NCBI GenBank assembly: GCA_963575745.1
Contig: CAUYUJ010022048.1
Location: 36,001-100,000 of the forward strand
Reading direction: 5' to 3'
DNA from: Prorocentrum cordatum
Lineage: Eukaryota > Sar > Dinophyceae > Prorocentrales > Prorocentraceae
DNA: 64,000 bases
The notes beneath the pieces are model-generated. The model was not told where the DNA came from, did no database searches, and was given only the letters and a program-made list of their open reading frames with translations. Made by a program: the position numbers and the translations under genes. Positions 1-9,650 of the stretch are shown here, in pieces. Numbering within the stretch: the stretch's first letter is position 1; each line of letters opens with the position of its first letter.

Positions 1-129
1 GTTGGGACGATGAGGAGGCGGATGAGGCAGATGTGGTGTGCAGGGCCCTGTCTATCGATAGAAGAAACGAGTGGAGAATGCGGAGGGGCATACTACTGAG
101 AGAATCAGAGGTAGGATGACGAGAACGAG

Positions 130-153
130 GATGACGGATGATGATGATGATGT

Positions 154-242
<89 letters not shown>
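130..242. repeat. (GAT)n microsatellite
   Basis: About 35 nearly perfect GAT triplets with one GTT interruption. Any frame reads as poly-Asp, poly-Met or, on the other strand, poly-Ser, so overlapping open frames are not evidence of genes. It is followed by degenerate CTC/TCC triplets at about 380-500. Confidence 0.97.
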
Positions 243-243
<1 letters not shown>

Positions 244-500
244 GGAAACACCTGTTCTGTTGGCCATGGCGTTGGCCTGTGCGGCCACGCGCCGCCGCCG
301 CGGCCACGACGACGACGACGATGACGAGTATGTTTTGTTCTCCGTTGAGGGGACGTTCCCCACAGCCCATCTCTCGGTCGTCGGTGTTCTCCTCCTCCTC
401 CCCCTCCTCCTGCACCTCTCTCGGTCGTTGGCCTCCTCCCTCTCCGTCGTCGGCGTCCTTCTTCTCCTTCTCCTCCTTCCTCCTCCTCCTCCTGCTATTC

Positions 501-1554
501 CTCTCCCTTTCCTCTCCGCCGCGCCCGCGGAGGTGGCCGCGCTCGAGCGCCTCAGAATCGCCCGGGGCGCGGCGGCATTCGACCGCACGATGTGGGACTT
601 CACCATGTGCGCCCGGCTTGGGCTGCCAACGTGGGGACGAACATTCGGCGACTACAAAGTGTATGTCAGAGGATGAACAGGTACCCATACCTCTAGCTTT
701 CCATTGTTTTCCCCTTTGGGGGCCTCCTGGGAGACCCTCGTCTCCACCTTTGGATTCGCCTTGAAATTCTGGTCAGAACGCACTCCGGGAAAGGTCCAGG
801 GAGTGGCGGTATCGGCACCGTTTGGTCTCCCCAGTATGGTTACGCCAGGGTGTGGTTTGCGATCGGCACCGTTGGGGCTTGGAGGGCACGACGCTGTCCT
901 GGTTAGGCCTCCTCGGGGCGCGGCGGAGAACTCTACCTCAGAGCGTGAATTACCTACCCCGCTTTCGCTTCTCGGCAAAACCAAGCCAGACCACGCGCCT
1001 CCTCGTCAAGCGGCCTGACCAGTACAGGCTGCAACTTGGCATCGTTTGGTATCTCTTGGAAGCGAGGGTGGTCAAAAGCGAGGTAGGTTTGTTTTCCCCC
1101 TACTACCGAGGTCCCCGCTCGTCCCCCAGGGTGCCCCCCAAGGTGCCGGTTGCAAGCCACACCCTGTGCAAACCACAGCCTTCGGAGTCGCCGAAACAAG
1201 CCCGCAAGCTTGTCAAATTCCGTGGGACATTTGGGATAAAAATATGGTTGTCTAGTCCTCGGAGACCTCTTGGAGGTCTCGGGGGCCTTTTGGCCCGTCT
1301 TGAGACTATCTGGGGCAATCTTGTCTCCCTCGTTGACGGTCTACTCGAACGGTATCTTGCCCACGCTTGCTCTTCTGATCGTCCCAGCTGTCCGCTTCCA
1401 CTTGGTCTTGGGGTACGGAAGTTGGCCAGCTTCCGTGCCCGCGTTAGTCTCGCTTTAGTCACACGGCAACCGTGTTAGACTCGTGTTCTGGGAAGGTGTC
1501 TCTCACATTCTTAGTTGTTAGCAGAGGTGCGGCTCCCTTACACACCTCGCCGCC
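501..1554. other. Gene-free stretch with short dispersed repeats
   Basis: No convincing gene. A 218-codon open frame (822-1478) has no recognisable domain and odd composition. Positions 1250-1340 carry a short fragment of the GGCCTCTTGGG-type repeat family found at 4.2, 35-38 and 43 kb. Short near-duplicates occur, for example ATCGGCACCGTT near 809 and again near 860. Confidence 0.5.
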
Positions 1555-2109
1555 ATGGCCTCCGTGGCTCTCTCGTTTCGCTGTGATTCGGCACCAACGG
1601 CATCCATCACCTCACCGTTTTCAGCATTGTTTCATCTGTACTCCATGTTCATACCCCTTATCTGCGCCAACGGGGAAATCTTCCCATACCTTCCAGGACC
1701 GGCGGACCACGATGCGCACAACCTGTTTTATGATCAACGTTATGAGGATTACCGCATCAAGATCTACAAGGACGGCGTCCCTTCGCCGCTCCCTGTCTCT
1801 CATTTGGAGCGTGCTCGAGCTATGTTTGAACCGCTCGCGGATCCTGAGGCGACGCTTTCCCCAGCAGTGGGGATACCCACGGAAGGGGATCCAGCCGTCA
1901 GTAACGAGCAGTTGATCGACACAGCGTTCGCATCAGCGGCGCCGGCCAAGGGTCCCGAGCTGCTCACCAGTACGTCAGGAAAGGCATCGGAAGAACAGCG
2001 TGATATTGGGCAGTACGCGGAAGATCAGGCGACGAATTATGTTGTCTGCTCTCCAACGGACAGCGAAACAGACCTGGGATTATTCGTGATCGATTTTCCG
2101 GAACAGTAG
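1555..2109 (+). CDS. Hypothetical protein, 184 aa
   Basis: An ATG-started frame in a strong Kozak-like context (cgccgccATGg). It codes for 184 residues of balanced composition, unlike the repeat-derived frames around it. The N-terminal ~40 residues are hydrophobic (FSALFHLYSMFIPLICANG) and could be a signal or anchor segment. The centre contains a Tyr/Asp-rich stretch (FYDQRYEDYRIKIYKDG), and the C-terminal half is acidic. I recognise no domain. There is no neighbour on the same strand for several kb that explains it. It could be one exon of a larger gene, a retroelement fragment, or a chance frame. The start context and amino-acid balance favour real or recently decayed coding sequence. Confidence 0.4.
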   Translation: MASVALSFRCDSAPTASITSPFSALFHLYSMFIPLICANGEIFPYLPGPADHDAHNLFYDQRYEDYRIKIYKDGVPSPLPVSHLERARAMFEPLADPEATLSPAVGIPTEGDPAVSNEQLIDTAFASAAPAKGPELLTSTSGKASEEQRDIGQYAEDQATNYVVCSPTDSETDLGLFVIDFPEQ

Positions 2110-3200
2110 TCTGGCAGGACGAAATCCTGATGCGCTTTCCTTTTGACGATCGTGCAGTTGTAAATACCGTACAATGGCGGCATTCCCACAATGATGTCGT
2201 GGGATGTCCCGAGGGCCGTGAACGCCGCAACGACACGACGAAAAACTACGCCCAATACTCTGACGACGAGTAACACATCCGGGGCAGGAGCCTACGACGG
2301 GTCCGAGGCGCATGGTCAGAGCAACGCCGCCGGTTGGGCTCCTGATTTCCAGCACCTCCTCGACTCCGGATGGGAGGCCAACGGAGTGGGCATGCTTGCC
2401 GCGGCCAGCTGCCTGATTCTGCCTGATGCCTAACCTGCATGGACGCCAGCGGCGGCGGCGGCAACATGCGACACCTTCGCACCTGGTGACTCGAGCAGCA
2501 ATTTCGGGTGTCTTTTCCAACGATGGGTGCGGGGAGGCGATGATCTGGTCAGTGGAAAACTCCGACCTCAACGTCTGTATGAAATGCCCACGGCAAACTA
2601 ACAAGAAAATTTGGTATCAATTCGCGGCCGCCATCTGTAGCGGAAGGTAGCCTCATCACGTATTTTTGCGAAAACCAGGTACGCTTGGTTCAAGTCGCCG
2701 CTCAGCCCTTCTCACCCCCTGAGCACCCCTTTCCGCGGGAGGCGGTGGACACCAGCGCGTGGGGTAGGGGGGGTTGAGGTTTTGTTGGAACATAGTGCAG
2801 TGCCGTGTGTATGCTGCCGACCTCAACGATTACGCGAGCTCCCTGTGCGATGGCCACGACCCCATGTCCCGTTTTGCGGGCTGGTTGTCCATCGATTTCG
2901 CCCTGAGTTTGTATTTCGACGATCACGTGTGTGGTTGGCCATCTGGTGGGTTAACCTATCCAAGGCGGCTTCGGTTATAGGCCGCCTTGCGGCGGCAGGG
3001 GTTATGGGTGCAGGCCGGGCCTTCGGTCCCCGCGCTCATAGGTTCTGCCCAACCGACATGTTATTCAGCTGCTGTGCGAGCCACACGTGGTCTACTTGAT
3101 ATGCACTGGTGGATGGGAGGCATCAATCTTGCTATCTGGTCAAATAGTATTATGTGGTCAAGCCCTTCAACGAGACGATGCGGATCCTATTTTTGTACGT
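2110..3200. other. No gene; short duplicated coding-like motif and a hairpin
   Basis: No supported gene. A ~20-bp sequence (TGGAAAACTCCGACCTCAAC) at about 2557 recurs with one change near 3247, and a shorter form (GCCGACCTCAACG) is near 2815. A perfect 8-bp stem (AAGGCGGC at 2962-2969, GCCGCCTT at 2981-2988) forms a hairpin with an 11-nt loop. Confidence 0.45.
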
Positions 3201-3209
3201 AAATCGAGC

Positions 3210-4085
3210 CACAACGGACGGGTGCCAATGTGGATCGGACCGTGTGTGGAGAACTCCGACCTCAACGAGTTCCGCCATGCGGTCTACTTCTCGCTTCGCC
3301 TTACTGGCATGGCGCGCGAGCGCGTGGACAAGAGGCCGCCGGTTCTCCCGTTCCAGAGAGGTCATCAACGGCAACCCAGTGCCGCCCATGACTTTCCTAA
3401 CGCACAGCCTGGCCGACAAGGCGGGGTCGGCTTGGGGAAAAGGAGCACGCGCAGGCGGCATCCGCCCCGATGAACTTCAACCGGTTGCCGCCTCCGCAAC
3501 AGGGCGCAGCAGGCCAGTCAATTCATGATCGGCTACGGGGGCCTCAGTGACCTCTTGCTGCGCGAGGTGGGCGCGTCGAACATCCCACTCGCCGTGATAT
3601 TGCAGCGCTGCAGCGTGGCCTATCCGTCCGACGCAGTTCAGCTCGCAAGCGCGACGTGCCAGCTGCGACGCTTTGGGTACATGGTTGAAGGATCGCCCAG
3701 CAATCTCGCCTCAGCGGGCCAGTCACCCCAGCAAGAACCCTTCCTCACGCGAGCGCAGACGCAATATTTGGATCATAGGGTCTCTGACACTGCAGCCGGA
3801 TCGAGCTGGGACGGCCTTGGCCCATCAGCGTTGGGAGCGGCACCGAGTTCTACCTGCGCCAGCACCACCCGCGCAAGAGGCATTCCAGCAGGAGGCATCG
3901 AGTCAGGCGCCGACGCCCACGCCATCAGGTCATTCGGCGGAGGAAAAATAGCCGCCGACGGCCTTGAACTACGCGGCGCTCCTTTGGAACAGCGTGGCGC
4001 ACACTTGTTCTGGGCTTCTGAGCGCGCCCAAACTCGCTGGCGACGTTCTACCAACCACAGGCCCACGCGCCGCGTCCGGACAGTT
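3210..4085 (+). pseudogene. Decayed coding stretch, possibly gag-like
   Basis: Natural-looking peptide segments continue across at least two frames. One frame gives ENSDLNEFRHAVYFSLRL followed by TGMARERVDKRPP (about 3249-3345). A second, from about 3353, gives REVINGNPVPPMTFLTHSL. A third gives a Gln/Pro-rich stretch and LASATCQLRRFGYMVE near 3640-3690. The order of a helix-rich segment, a second helical segment and a Q/P-rich linker resembles retrotransposon gag regions, but this is only a resemblance. No protease, RT or integrase motif follows. Stops and frame changes make an intact gene unlikely; introns are an alternative explanation. Confidence 0.25.
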
Positions 4086-4087
4086 AT

Positions 4088-4225
4088 CGGACGATGACCA
4101 TGTCGACGATGATGTTGGCGTTGATGCTCGTGTTGATACTGATGACGCTGATGCTGCTGTTGCTGCCACTGCCGCTGATGATGATGACGATGATTCTGAT
4201 CAAGGTGATGATGATGGAGATGAGT
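4088..4225. repeat. Imperfect GAT/GCT triplet tract
   Basis: A degenerate run of GATGAT, GTTGAT and GCTGCT triplets. The periodicity is 3 bp and the purity is lower than in the tract at 130-242, which suggests an older array. Confidence 0.85.
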
Positions 4226-4244
4226 ATGCTGTCGGTGACTGTTG

Positions 4245-4510
4245 GGGTACCGTGGGGGCCATTCGGGAGGCTTGTTGGAGGCAGTTTTGGGGCGTATCGG
4301 GGACCGTTTTGTAGCCTTTTCGAAGCATTTTGGGGTTCCTTGGAGGCCTTTCTGGGTCTCCTGGGGGCCTGTTCGGGCGGAGTGCTGGAATTGTCGGTCG
4401 TGTTCCCCTTTTTGGTTTGGGCCCTTCTTGAGGCCGTCATGGGGCCTTCTTGGGCTGATTTGGGCGCGTCTCCAACCGTTTGGGGTCTCGTTTGGGCTTT
4501 CGAAGGACTA
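4245..4510. repeat. GGCCTCTTGGG-family dispersed repeat (copy)
   Basis: Built from degenerate ~20-30 bp modules such as GGGGCCATTCGGGAGGC, TTGGAGGCCTTTCTGGG and TCCTGGGGGCCTG. These match modules at 35690-36460, 38055-38400 and 43060-43390, and the reverse-complement CCCAAGA-rich tract at 13600-14400. Confidence 0.6.
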
Positions 4511-5460
4511 TTATTGAGGGCCTCTCCGTCTTTGGACCGCTGTGGGGCAGCGCCGGAAGCTTGAAAAAGAGATCACGTGAAACACATTGAAGGACACACA
4601 ATGCACATCATTGATTTGTGCATATTGGGGCCCTCGCAAGGGGTCCTGTTGGAGCGCTCTCGGGGCTTTTCTCCGGCCTCTGAGGCGGTGCTGGAGGCAT
4701 CTTGGACTATCTTTGCGGTTTCGGTGGCCCACCAGGTCCATTCAGAAAGCCATTGTGGGCATCTTGGACGCCTTGGAGAGCGCCCGGGACGTGTCTTGGC
4801 GCTGACGGAGACTTGGGAAGAGGGGGCGGTGCACGCAACGAGGTGCGGCCTGGAGAGGGGGTGGCCCCTTGGAAGACAACAGAAACCCTACCAGAGAGCA
4901 CTTGGCACTTGGCACTACAGCGCGCCTCAACGTGCCAAGGGGGCACGGTGGCGGATGACGGAAAGCCCCTAAGCTCTGGCGTGCACGGTTGGTGGAGGGG
5001 CGTCCACTATCTAATCAAGGGTGCCTCTTGCACCGGGAAGCTCGCTGGCGGACGACGGGAAGCGAGCTGAGACTCGAAGAGTCGCGCGATGGATTTTGCA
5101 TTCGGGCCCGGAGGGAAAATCTTCATCAAGTGGGGGGGGTCCAGGGGGGGAGTGATGGCTGGGTTTGTCCTCCGTCCTGGACCTAGCGGATGACGACAAC
5201 GAGCGTTTATATTGAGACATTTTTGGGAATTTCAAATAGCTGTTCCGCCTGAGACATCCGCGAAACATGAAATGCGCCAAGAGCTGTTTTGAGACATATG
5301 TGTATTTTGGAAGCGCTTTTGGATGACCTCCAAGATGGCCCAATAAGCGAAGGCATTGAACAAACACATGGTTTTGCAACACTTCTGTTAAGCAGTAAGC
5401 GTCTCGCTCGGTATATCCTCTAATAGTAACAATGCCTTCGAACTGGTCTCGACATCATCA
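4511..5460. other. Gene-free spacer
   Basis: No coding signal or tandem repeat worth calling. It becomes AT-richer toward 5200-5460. Confidence 0.5.
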
Positions 5461-5464
5461 TTCG

Positions 5465-5655
5465 GGTATGTAGGGTTAGGGTCTACAGGTTAGGGACTGT
5501 AGGGTTAGGGTTTGTAGGGTGTGTAGGGTTAGTAGGGTGTGTAGGGTCAGGGTCTGTCAGGGTTAGAGTCTGCAGGGTTAAGGCCTGGGGTCCGCCGGGT
5601 TGAGGCCTGTAGGGTTAGTGGGGTCTGTAGGGGTAGTGTCTGCAGGTTTTTGAGT
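5465..5655. repeat. Telomere-like interstitial tract (TAGGGT motifs)
   Basis: Roughly 190 bp of degenerate TAGGGT/TGTAGGGTT/TTAGGG units with about ten clear TAGGGTT-type cores. Dinoflagellate telomeres are reported as TTTAGGG-type, so this is related but not canonical. Confidence 0.6.
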
Positions 5656-5659
5656 CTGC

Positions 5660-5740
5660 AGTGTGCTCGAGGAAAAAGTGCCCCCCATTCCCGATCCTCC
5701 AGAAATCGCCCGCTGTCCTTCGTAAGATGGAGGGTGCCGC
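5660..5740 (+). repeat. Dispersed repeat D1, degenerate copy
   Basis: It shares an ordered block with 7085-7180 and 11940-12030: a CTCGAGGAAA-type start, a CCCCCCAT core, GGATcCTC.AgAAAT, then a CCTTCGTA or TTCCTACTT end. This copy is the most divergent. Confidence 0.5.
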
Positions 5741-5947
5741 ATGCTTTGCGCGGACTCCGTGAGAAGTGGCGCGGTGTGGAGCAGGACGGCGGTCAGGGCA
5801 GGGGCGCCAGCGAGCCGCTGGCAGGAGGGCGGGCGGGCGGGCGGAGGCGTGCCGAGGGGCCCCCCCGGGCGGCAGGTTCCACCCGAGCCCGTTCGGCCAC
5901 GAGGAGATCGCGGCGGAGGCGCGGACTGCAGGGGGGGGTCCAGGAGG

Positions 5948-6008
5948 GGGGCGGCGCGGAGGTGTGCGGGGGCGAGGTCCTCGCCTCCGCACTCCTCCGC
6001 GCTGCCCC
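5948..6008. repeat. 61-bp near-perfect palindrome
   Basis: Two 30-bp arms are separated by one base. Pairing 5948-5977 with 5979-6008 gives 27 Watson-Crick pairs, two G:T pairs and one mismatch. It is very GC-rich and should extrude as a cruciform or fold tightly in RNA. Confidence 0.9.
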
Positions 6009-6149
6009 TCTGAAGGCAAACGTTTTCACGACGGCAAGTTGTGCTACATGTTGTGTATTCCCGGGAAGGGCTCGGGCTATCACCCCTGCCACGACTGGCG
6101 CAGGGCTGGCGAGTTTGTTCTGCTATAAGCAACGAGGTCCGCAGGGCTG

Positions 6150-6260
6150 GCGAATTGAATTTTGAGAATGCCCCTAGAAGTTTACTGTACTTCAAAATCT
6201 GGGGGAGCAGAATTCAGAATATGTCTGAAGCGAAACGCCTGTTTTCACATGCTCAGGTCG
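6150..6260. repeat. GCGAAACGCTTGTTTTC repeat unit, degenerate
   Basis: Contains TTTTGAGAATG and TGTCTGAAGCGAAACGCCTGTTTTCA. The same unit recurs at 7350-7380, 7395-7425, 7468-7500 and 12160-12200, usually as GATGTCTCAAGCGAAACGCTTG. Confidence 0.6.
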
Positions 6261-6960
6261 CCCAGGGGGTATCTAACATGGTTGCCCCCTGATGGAACCA
6301 AGTATTTTCACGTGTCCAGGCCACTCAGAGGGGTATCTGACGTGGTGGCCCCAAGCTGGAACCACGTGGTTTTACTTGTCCAGGCCACACAGCGGGGTAT
6401 CTAACATGGTTGCCCCGAGCTGGAACTACGTGTTTTTTGCGTGTGCGGGCTACCCACGGGCGGGATATCTAACATGTGGTCGTTTGGGAGCCCCCAGCGT
6501 TGGAGGGGGGGGGCACAAGAGCAAGACAAAATAGATAGTTCGATACAAGCTATGTACGTAATTACATGATACATGGTCTTCGGCTGGTGTTTTTTTTTTA
6601 AAAAGATGTCACACATTGGGCTATCTAACATTGGTGTCCCACATTAGCCAGGTGTGTTCACGTGTCTAGGCCATCCAGGTGGGTATCTAACATGGTGGCC
6701 CCGCGCTTGAGCCACGTGCTTCCATGTGCCAAGGCTACTCGGAGGGGTATCTAACATGGTTGCTCGGAGCTTGAACCATGTGTTATCGTGGGTCCAGGCT
6801 GCCCAGCGGGGCATCTAACATGTTTGCCCCGAGCTGGAACAACGGGTTTTCATGTGTCCAGGCCACCCAGGAGGGTCCCGAGCTGGGTCCACGTGTTTTG
6901 CATGTCCAGGCCACTCAGTGGTTTATCCGACATAGTGGTCTCGAGTTGGAGCCATGTTTT
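6235..6960. repeat. 64-bp minisatellite, about ten copies
   Basis: Anchor ATCTAACATGGTTGCCCC starts at 6271, 6335, 6399, 6467, 6623, 6685, 6749 and 6813, and a degenerate form is at 6925. The spacing is 62-68 bp. The array is interrupted at about 6480-6610 by G-rich and T-rich non-repeat sequence, and one unit near 6870 is truncated. Each unit also carries GTGTCCAGGCCAC and GAGCTGGAACCACGTG. Confidence 0.9.
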
Positions 6961-7084
6961 ACCCGAAAGGGGCGTGGGCCCAGGGTTCTCGTTTAGATGG
7001 TTTACCCCTGGTTTTGACTTGAAGGGGGCCGGCGGGATTATTCTTTATTGAAAACGGGGTAAAGTCCAATTCGGCGTGAAAAAA

Positions 7085-7180
7085 ATAGTTTCGCGCGTGT
7101 CTGCTCGAGGAAAGTCGACCCCCCATCTCGGATCCTCGATAAATAACGAGGTCCGCGGACCACCGTTTCCCTTCGTAAAA
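7085..7180 (+). repeat. Dispersed repeat D1, best copy
   Basis: Carries TGCTCGAGGAAAGTCGACC, CCCCATCTCGGATCCTCGAT, AAATAACGAGGTCCGCGGAC and CCCTTCGTA blocks. These are shared in order with 11940-12030 and, less well, 5660-5740. Confidence 0.6.
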
Positions 7181-7299
7181 AAAGTGCGGGACATGACACC
7201 GAGGTCTGGAGCCCCGACGGCGACACGGAAAAGCGCCCCGCGCGCAGCAACTCCGAGGATGTCTCGCGCGTGCCGCGTCCCGCGCGCAGGAATTTTGAG

Positions 7300-7500
7300 G
7301 ATGTCTCTGCTAATTCGTTTATTGTTCCAAGATGTCCTTGGATTTTGACAGGGTGTCTCGAGCGAAACGCTTGTTTTTCATACTTTGTTGAGGATGTCTC
7401 AAGCGAAACGCTAGTTGTGCAACATTTGGGGATGTCTCGAGTGGGGGCCTCGTGGGGGGCCAGAATTTAACGATGTCTCAAGCGAAATGCTTGTTTTCAT
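7300..7500. repeat. Cluster of GCGAAACGCTTG repeat units
   Basis: Three or four units of form GATGTCTCRAGCGAAAYGCTTG within 200 bp, separated by unrelated short sequence. Confidence 0.65.
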
Positions 7501-7539
7501 CCCCGCCTGTGGAGCGCGAATTTTGAAATGGATCTTGAC

Positions 7540-7870
7540 CCTAGGAGCGCGAACCCAGCGTGATCTACGAGGGAACGCGCCCAGAGCAACGTCGACGCAT
7601 GGTAATTTGCGAGGATTCGCTCCTTTGAGAAACGCGCCGTCGGGGCCAGCGCCGAATTTGCAGGAAACGGCGGGGGGCCGAAGAGCGCCACCCGAATACA
7701 GATCCCAACGCAGAACATGTTGTGTTCTGCTTTGGAGAGGGGGGGCTCTTCTGGGCAACCTCCGCGGAGTGCTTGGTGGCCCTGGGAGCGCGGAGGGAGC
7801 GTTTTTTTGTATGAGAAGTTGTAGCCCTGGGGGTGCGGACGCAGCGTAGTTCACGAGGGATCGTGGCCCT
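7540..7870. repeat. Degenerate copies of the 42-44 bp GTAATTTRC minisatellite
   Basis: Units such as GGTAATTTGCGAGGATTCG and GTAGTTCACGAGGGATCGTG match the cleaner array at 12200-12480. Confidence 0.5.
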
Positions 7871-7879
7871 CGGGCACAA

Positions 7880-8050
7880 TCCTTGGCGGGTTCCCTGGCG
7901 CGTTCCCTTGCACGTCCGCTGACACGTTCCGTGGCGCGTCGCCCTGGCACGTTCCGTGTCGCGCCCCGTTTGGCACATCGCGCGGCGAGTTCCTTGGCAC
8001 GTCCCCTGGCACCTCCATAGGCACGTTCCGTGGCGCTCCCCGTGGCAAGT
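7880..8050. repeat. Short tandem repeat, GGCACGTTCCGTGGCGCG-type
   Basis: About ten degenerate 14-18 bp modules alternating GGCACGTTCC and GTGGCGCGT. Confidence 0.7.
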
Positions 8051-8229
8051 CATTGCGCGGCGCGGCACAGCGCAGAGAATCCGAACACATCGTCCGGTAC
8101 AGTCGAATCACCACTTATATCTTCAGCACTGCCACTGCCAATCGCACAGTTGAGATGCTTGGAACGTTGTTTCCATGCCTCGGGGTTCTGAATCCCTTTC
8201 TGGGTCGTGGGTCGATGATGTTTCCCTTC

Positions 8230-8249
8230 AGTGGGCAAGTGAAGGCTAT
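8230..8249 (+). repeat. Left 20-bp target-site duplication of retrocopy
   Basis: AGTGGGCAAGTGAAGGCTAT, identical over 20 bases to 10109-10128, directly abutting the spliced leader. Confidence 0.92.
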
Positions 8250-8270
8250 CCGTAGCCATTTTGGCTCAAG
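8249..8270 (+). other. Complete dinoflagellate spliced leader (DinoSL) in genomic DNA
   Basis: All 22 positions match the known consensus (D = T here; body CCGTAGCC, ATTTTGGC, TCAAG). The next bases are CC, not a GT donor, so this is not an SL RNA gene but a leader already spliced onto an mRNA and copied back into the genome. Confidence 0.95.
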
Positions 8271-8298
8271 CCATTCGGATTCAAGCATTTGATTCGAG
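8271..8298 (+). other. Probable older spliced-leader relicts in tandem
   Basis: 8271-8285 (CCATTCGGATTCAAG) matches leader nucleotides 8-22 at 11 of 15 positions and begins exactly where trans-splicing at the internal leader AG would cut. 8286-8298 (CATTTGATTCGAG) is a weaker third copy. Together they suggest repeated rounds of trans-splicing and retroposition. Confidence 0.65.
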
Positions 8299-8311
8299 TT
8301 TTGACCAATTC

Positions 8312-9274
8312 ATGTTATCTCGATCAGTACATGTAGTCGGAACCCTCTCCGCAGTAATATGGGCCCTGTCTATTACACGATGGGCCATGTGCAAGCCAGC
8401 GAGCTCATACGACATCATGTTTTCAAGTAGTGTCAGACGTTTGAGATGTTGGAAGGTCAACGACCTATGTGAAAATATGAGAGAGTATGTCCGTATGAAC
8501 GGTCTGACTCACATTTTCGTCGGAGGTTCTGCTAAAATTGCGGGCGAAACAATCAAACATTATTTTGCCACAGGTCGGTTAGCGGTCAATCAAGCGCGTG
8601 ACAATGTTCTTCAAGGAGTGTTGCGTGAACGTTGCAATTGGTCCATATCAGGCTCTCACATGTGGCGTGGGCTTGGTTCTATTCTGAAAGAGCCCTGCGC
8701 GCAGAGTACGCTTTTCTTGTTGCCCGTACGTGAGGAAATTCCATGGATGAGGTCTGCTCTCAAACAAGTGTGTTGGCACCATGGTTGGGCGCCACGCTCA
8801 AAGAAAGATTTCTGGAAGACGTCTGGGATCAAACAACAATGTGTGGACCAGGTTTGCGCTCATACATGTGGGGACGAACGTTTTCTGCACTGGGCCCTTC
8901 GACACAAGCCAGATGAATTGAGCTGGGGCCCTCATAATTGGATAGAAGAGTGGATGGTTCTCAGTACGAGGTATCACACATATATGATTGACATCGATAC
9001 AACCGACAACGTGCTCGCCTGCTTTCCGCCGGGGGGTCTGAAGGTCGAGCATTCGTCCACACTTGGTTCTCACATCTACAAACGGGACGACCCAGTCAAG
9101 TCTTCGAATGATGGTTTTAGACCATCAATCAATATGTCGGACAATGCCGTGCTCGCCGCATACACTGCTGCAGAACACAATCACACACATTACTGGGTGC
9201 AGCCTTACGCCAAGGCCATCAAGGAGTCTCGTTGTGCGGTTGCTTCCTTCTCGGCTGCTACCAGGGGCCGCTGA
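8312..9274 (+). CDS. Hypothetical protein of the SL retrocopy, 320 aa
   Basis: The first ATG after the spliced leader (8312) opens a 320-codon frame. The frame is open back to a TTG inside the leader, but ATG at 8312 is the sensible start and leaves a 41-nt 5' leader after the SL. The product is rich in Trp, His and Cys (for example VCWHHGWAPRSKKDFWKTSG and EEWMVLSTRYHTYMIDIDT). It has no transmembrane segment apart from a hydrophobic N-terminal patch (VHVVGTLSAVIWALS). I recognise no family. Codon use is AT-richer than the surrounding repeats, as expected for transplanted coding DNA. Transcription would depend on local context because a processed copy brings no promoter of its own. It may be intact or a recent pseudogene. 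Confidence 0.7.
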   Translation: MLSRSVHVVGTLSAVIWALSITRWAMCKPASSYDIMFSSSVRRLRCWKVNDLCENMREYVRMNGLTHIFVGGSAKIAGETIKHYFATGRLAVNQARDNVLQGVLRERCNWSISGSHMWRGLGSILKEPCAQSTLFLLPVREEIPWMRSALKQVCWHHGWAPRSKKDFWKTSGIKQQCVDQVCAHTCGDERFLHWALRHKPDELSWGPHNWIEEWMVLSTRYHTYMIDIDTTDNVLACFPPGGLKVEHSSTLGSHIYKRDDPVKSSNDGFRPSINMSDNAVLAAYTAAEHNHTHYWVQPYAKAIKESRCAVASFSAATRGR

Positions 9275-9510
9275 GGGTCGGTGAGGGCCCCTGGAGCTGG
9301 AGTCACCACACCAGCCGCCGCGCGTGGCTGCAGAGGGGGAGCGGAAGGCCGCACGACGCCAGACCTATTGAGGCGCTGCGCAGAGAGGCTGCCGAGTCGA
9401 GCCCACCGCCGCGCCGGTCGGACGCTCGCCGGAGCTCTCGCCTGGCAGCATCCGCCAGTAAGCTTGATGCCCAGAAGGTTTCCGATGCACTGGAACACTG
9501 GTGCAAAATT

Positions 9511-9650
9511 GGTTTTTCCCAACCATCCTGTGGTGTTGGGTCCTCGTTTTGAAGAGACAGCGCCCCGCGTTCACGCACCCACAAAGCGTTATTCACAATT
9601 GCATATGGTTGGGTCCTTCGCCAGGATAATTTTTGTCTGCAAGCCGTGAG
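9511..9650 (-). repeat. Dispersed element AB, compact copy
   Basis: On the minus strand, part A (9648-9590; CCTGGCGAAGGACCCAACCA) and part B (9573-9516; TCTTCAAAACGAGGACCCAA) lie about 17 bp apart. Part A recurs at 36489-36535 and part B at 38000-38045. A 9-bp inverted pair CCCAACCAT / ATGGTTGGG bounds about 95 bp and may be a terminal inverted repeat. Confidence 0.7.

Noticed and set aside
822-1478. 218-codon plus-strand frame
   Set aside because: No domain, unusual composition and overlapping repeat modules; kept only as part of a gene-free stretch.
6235-6960. CRISPR-like array
   Set aside because: Units are contiguous and vary throughout, with no unique spacers; it is a eukaryotic minisatellite.
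8249-8270. SL RNA gene
   Set aside because: The leader is followed by CC rather than a GT donor, and target duplications and an A-tail show it is a retroposed mRNA.
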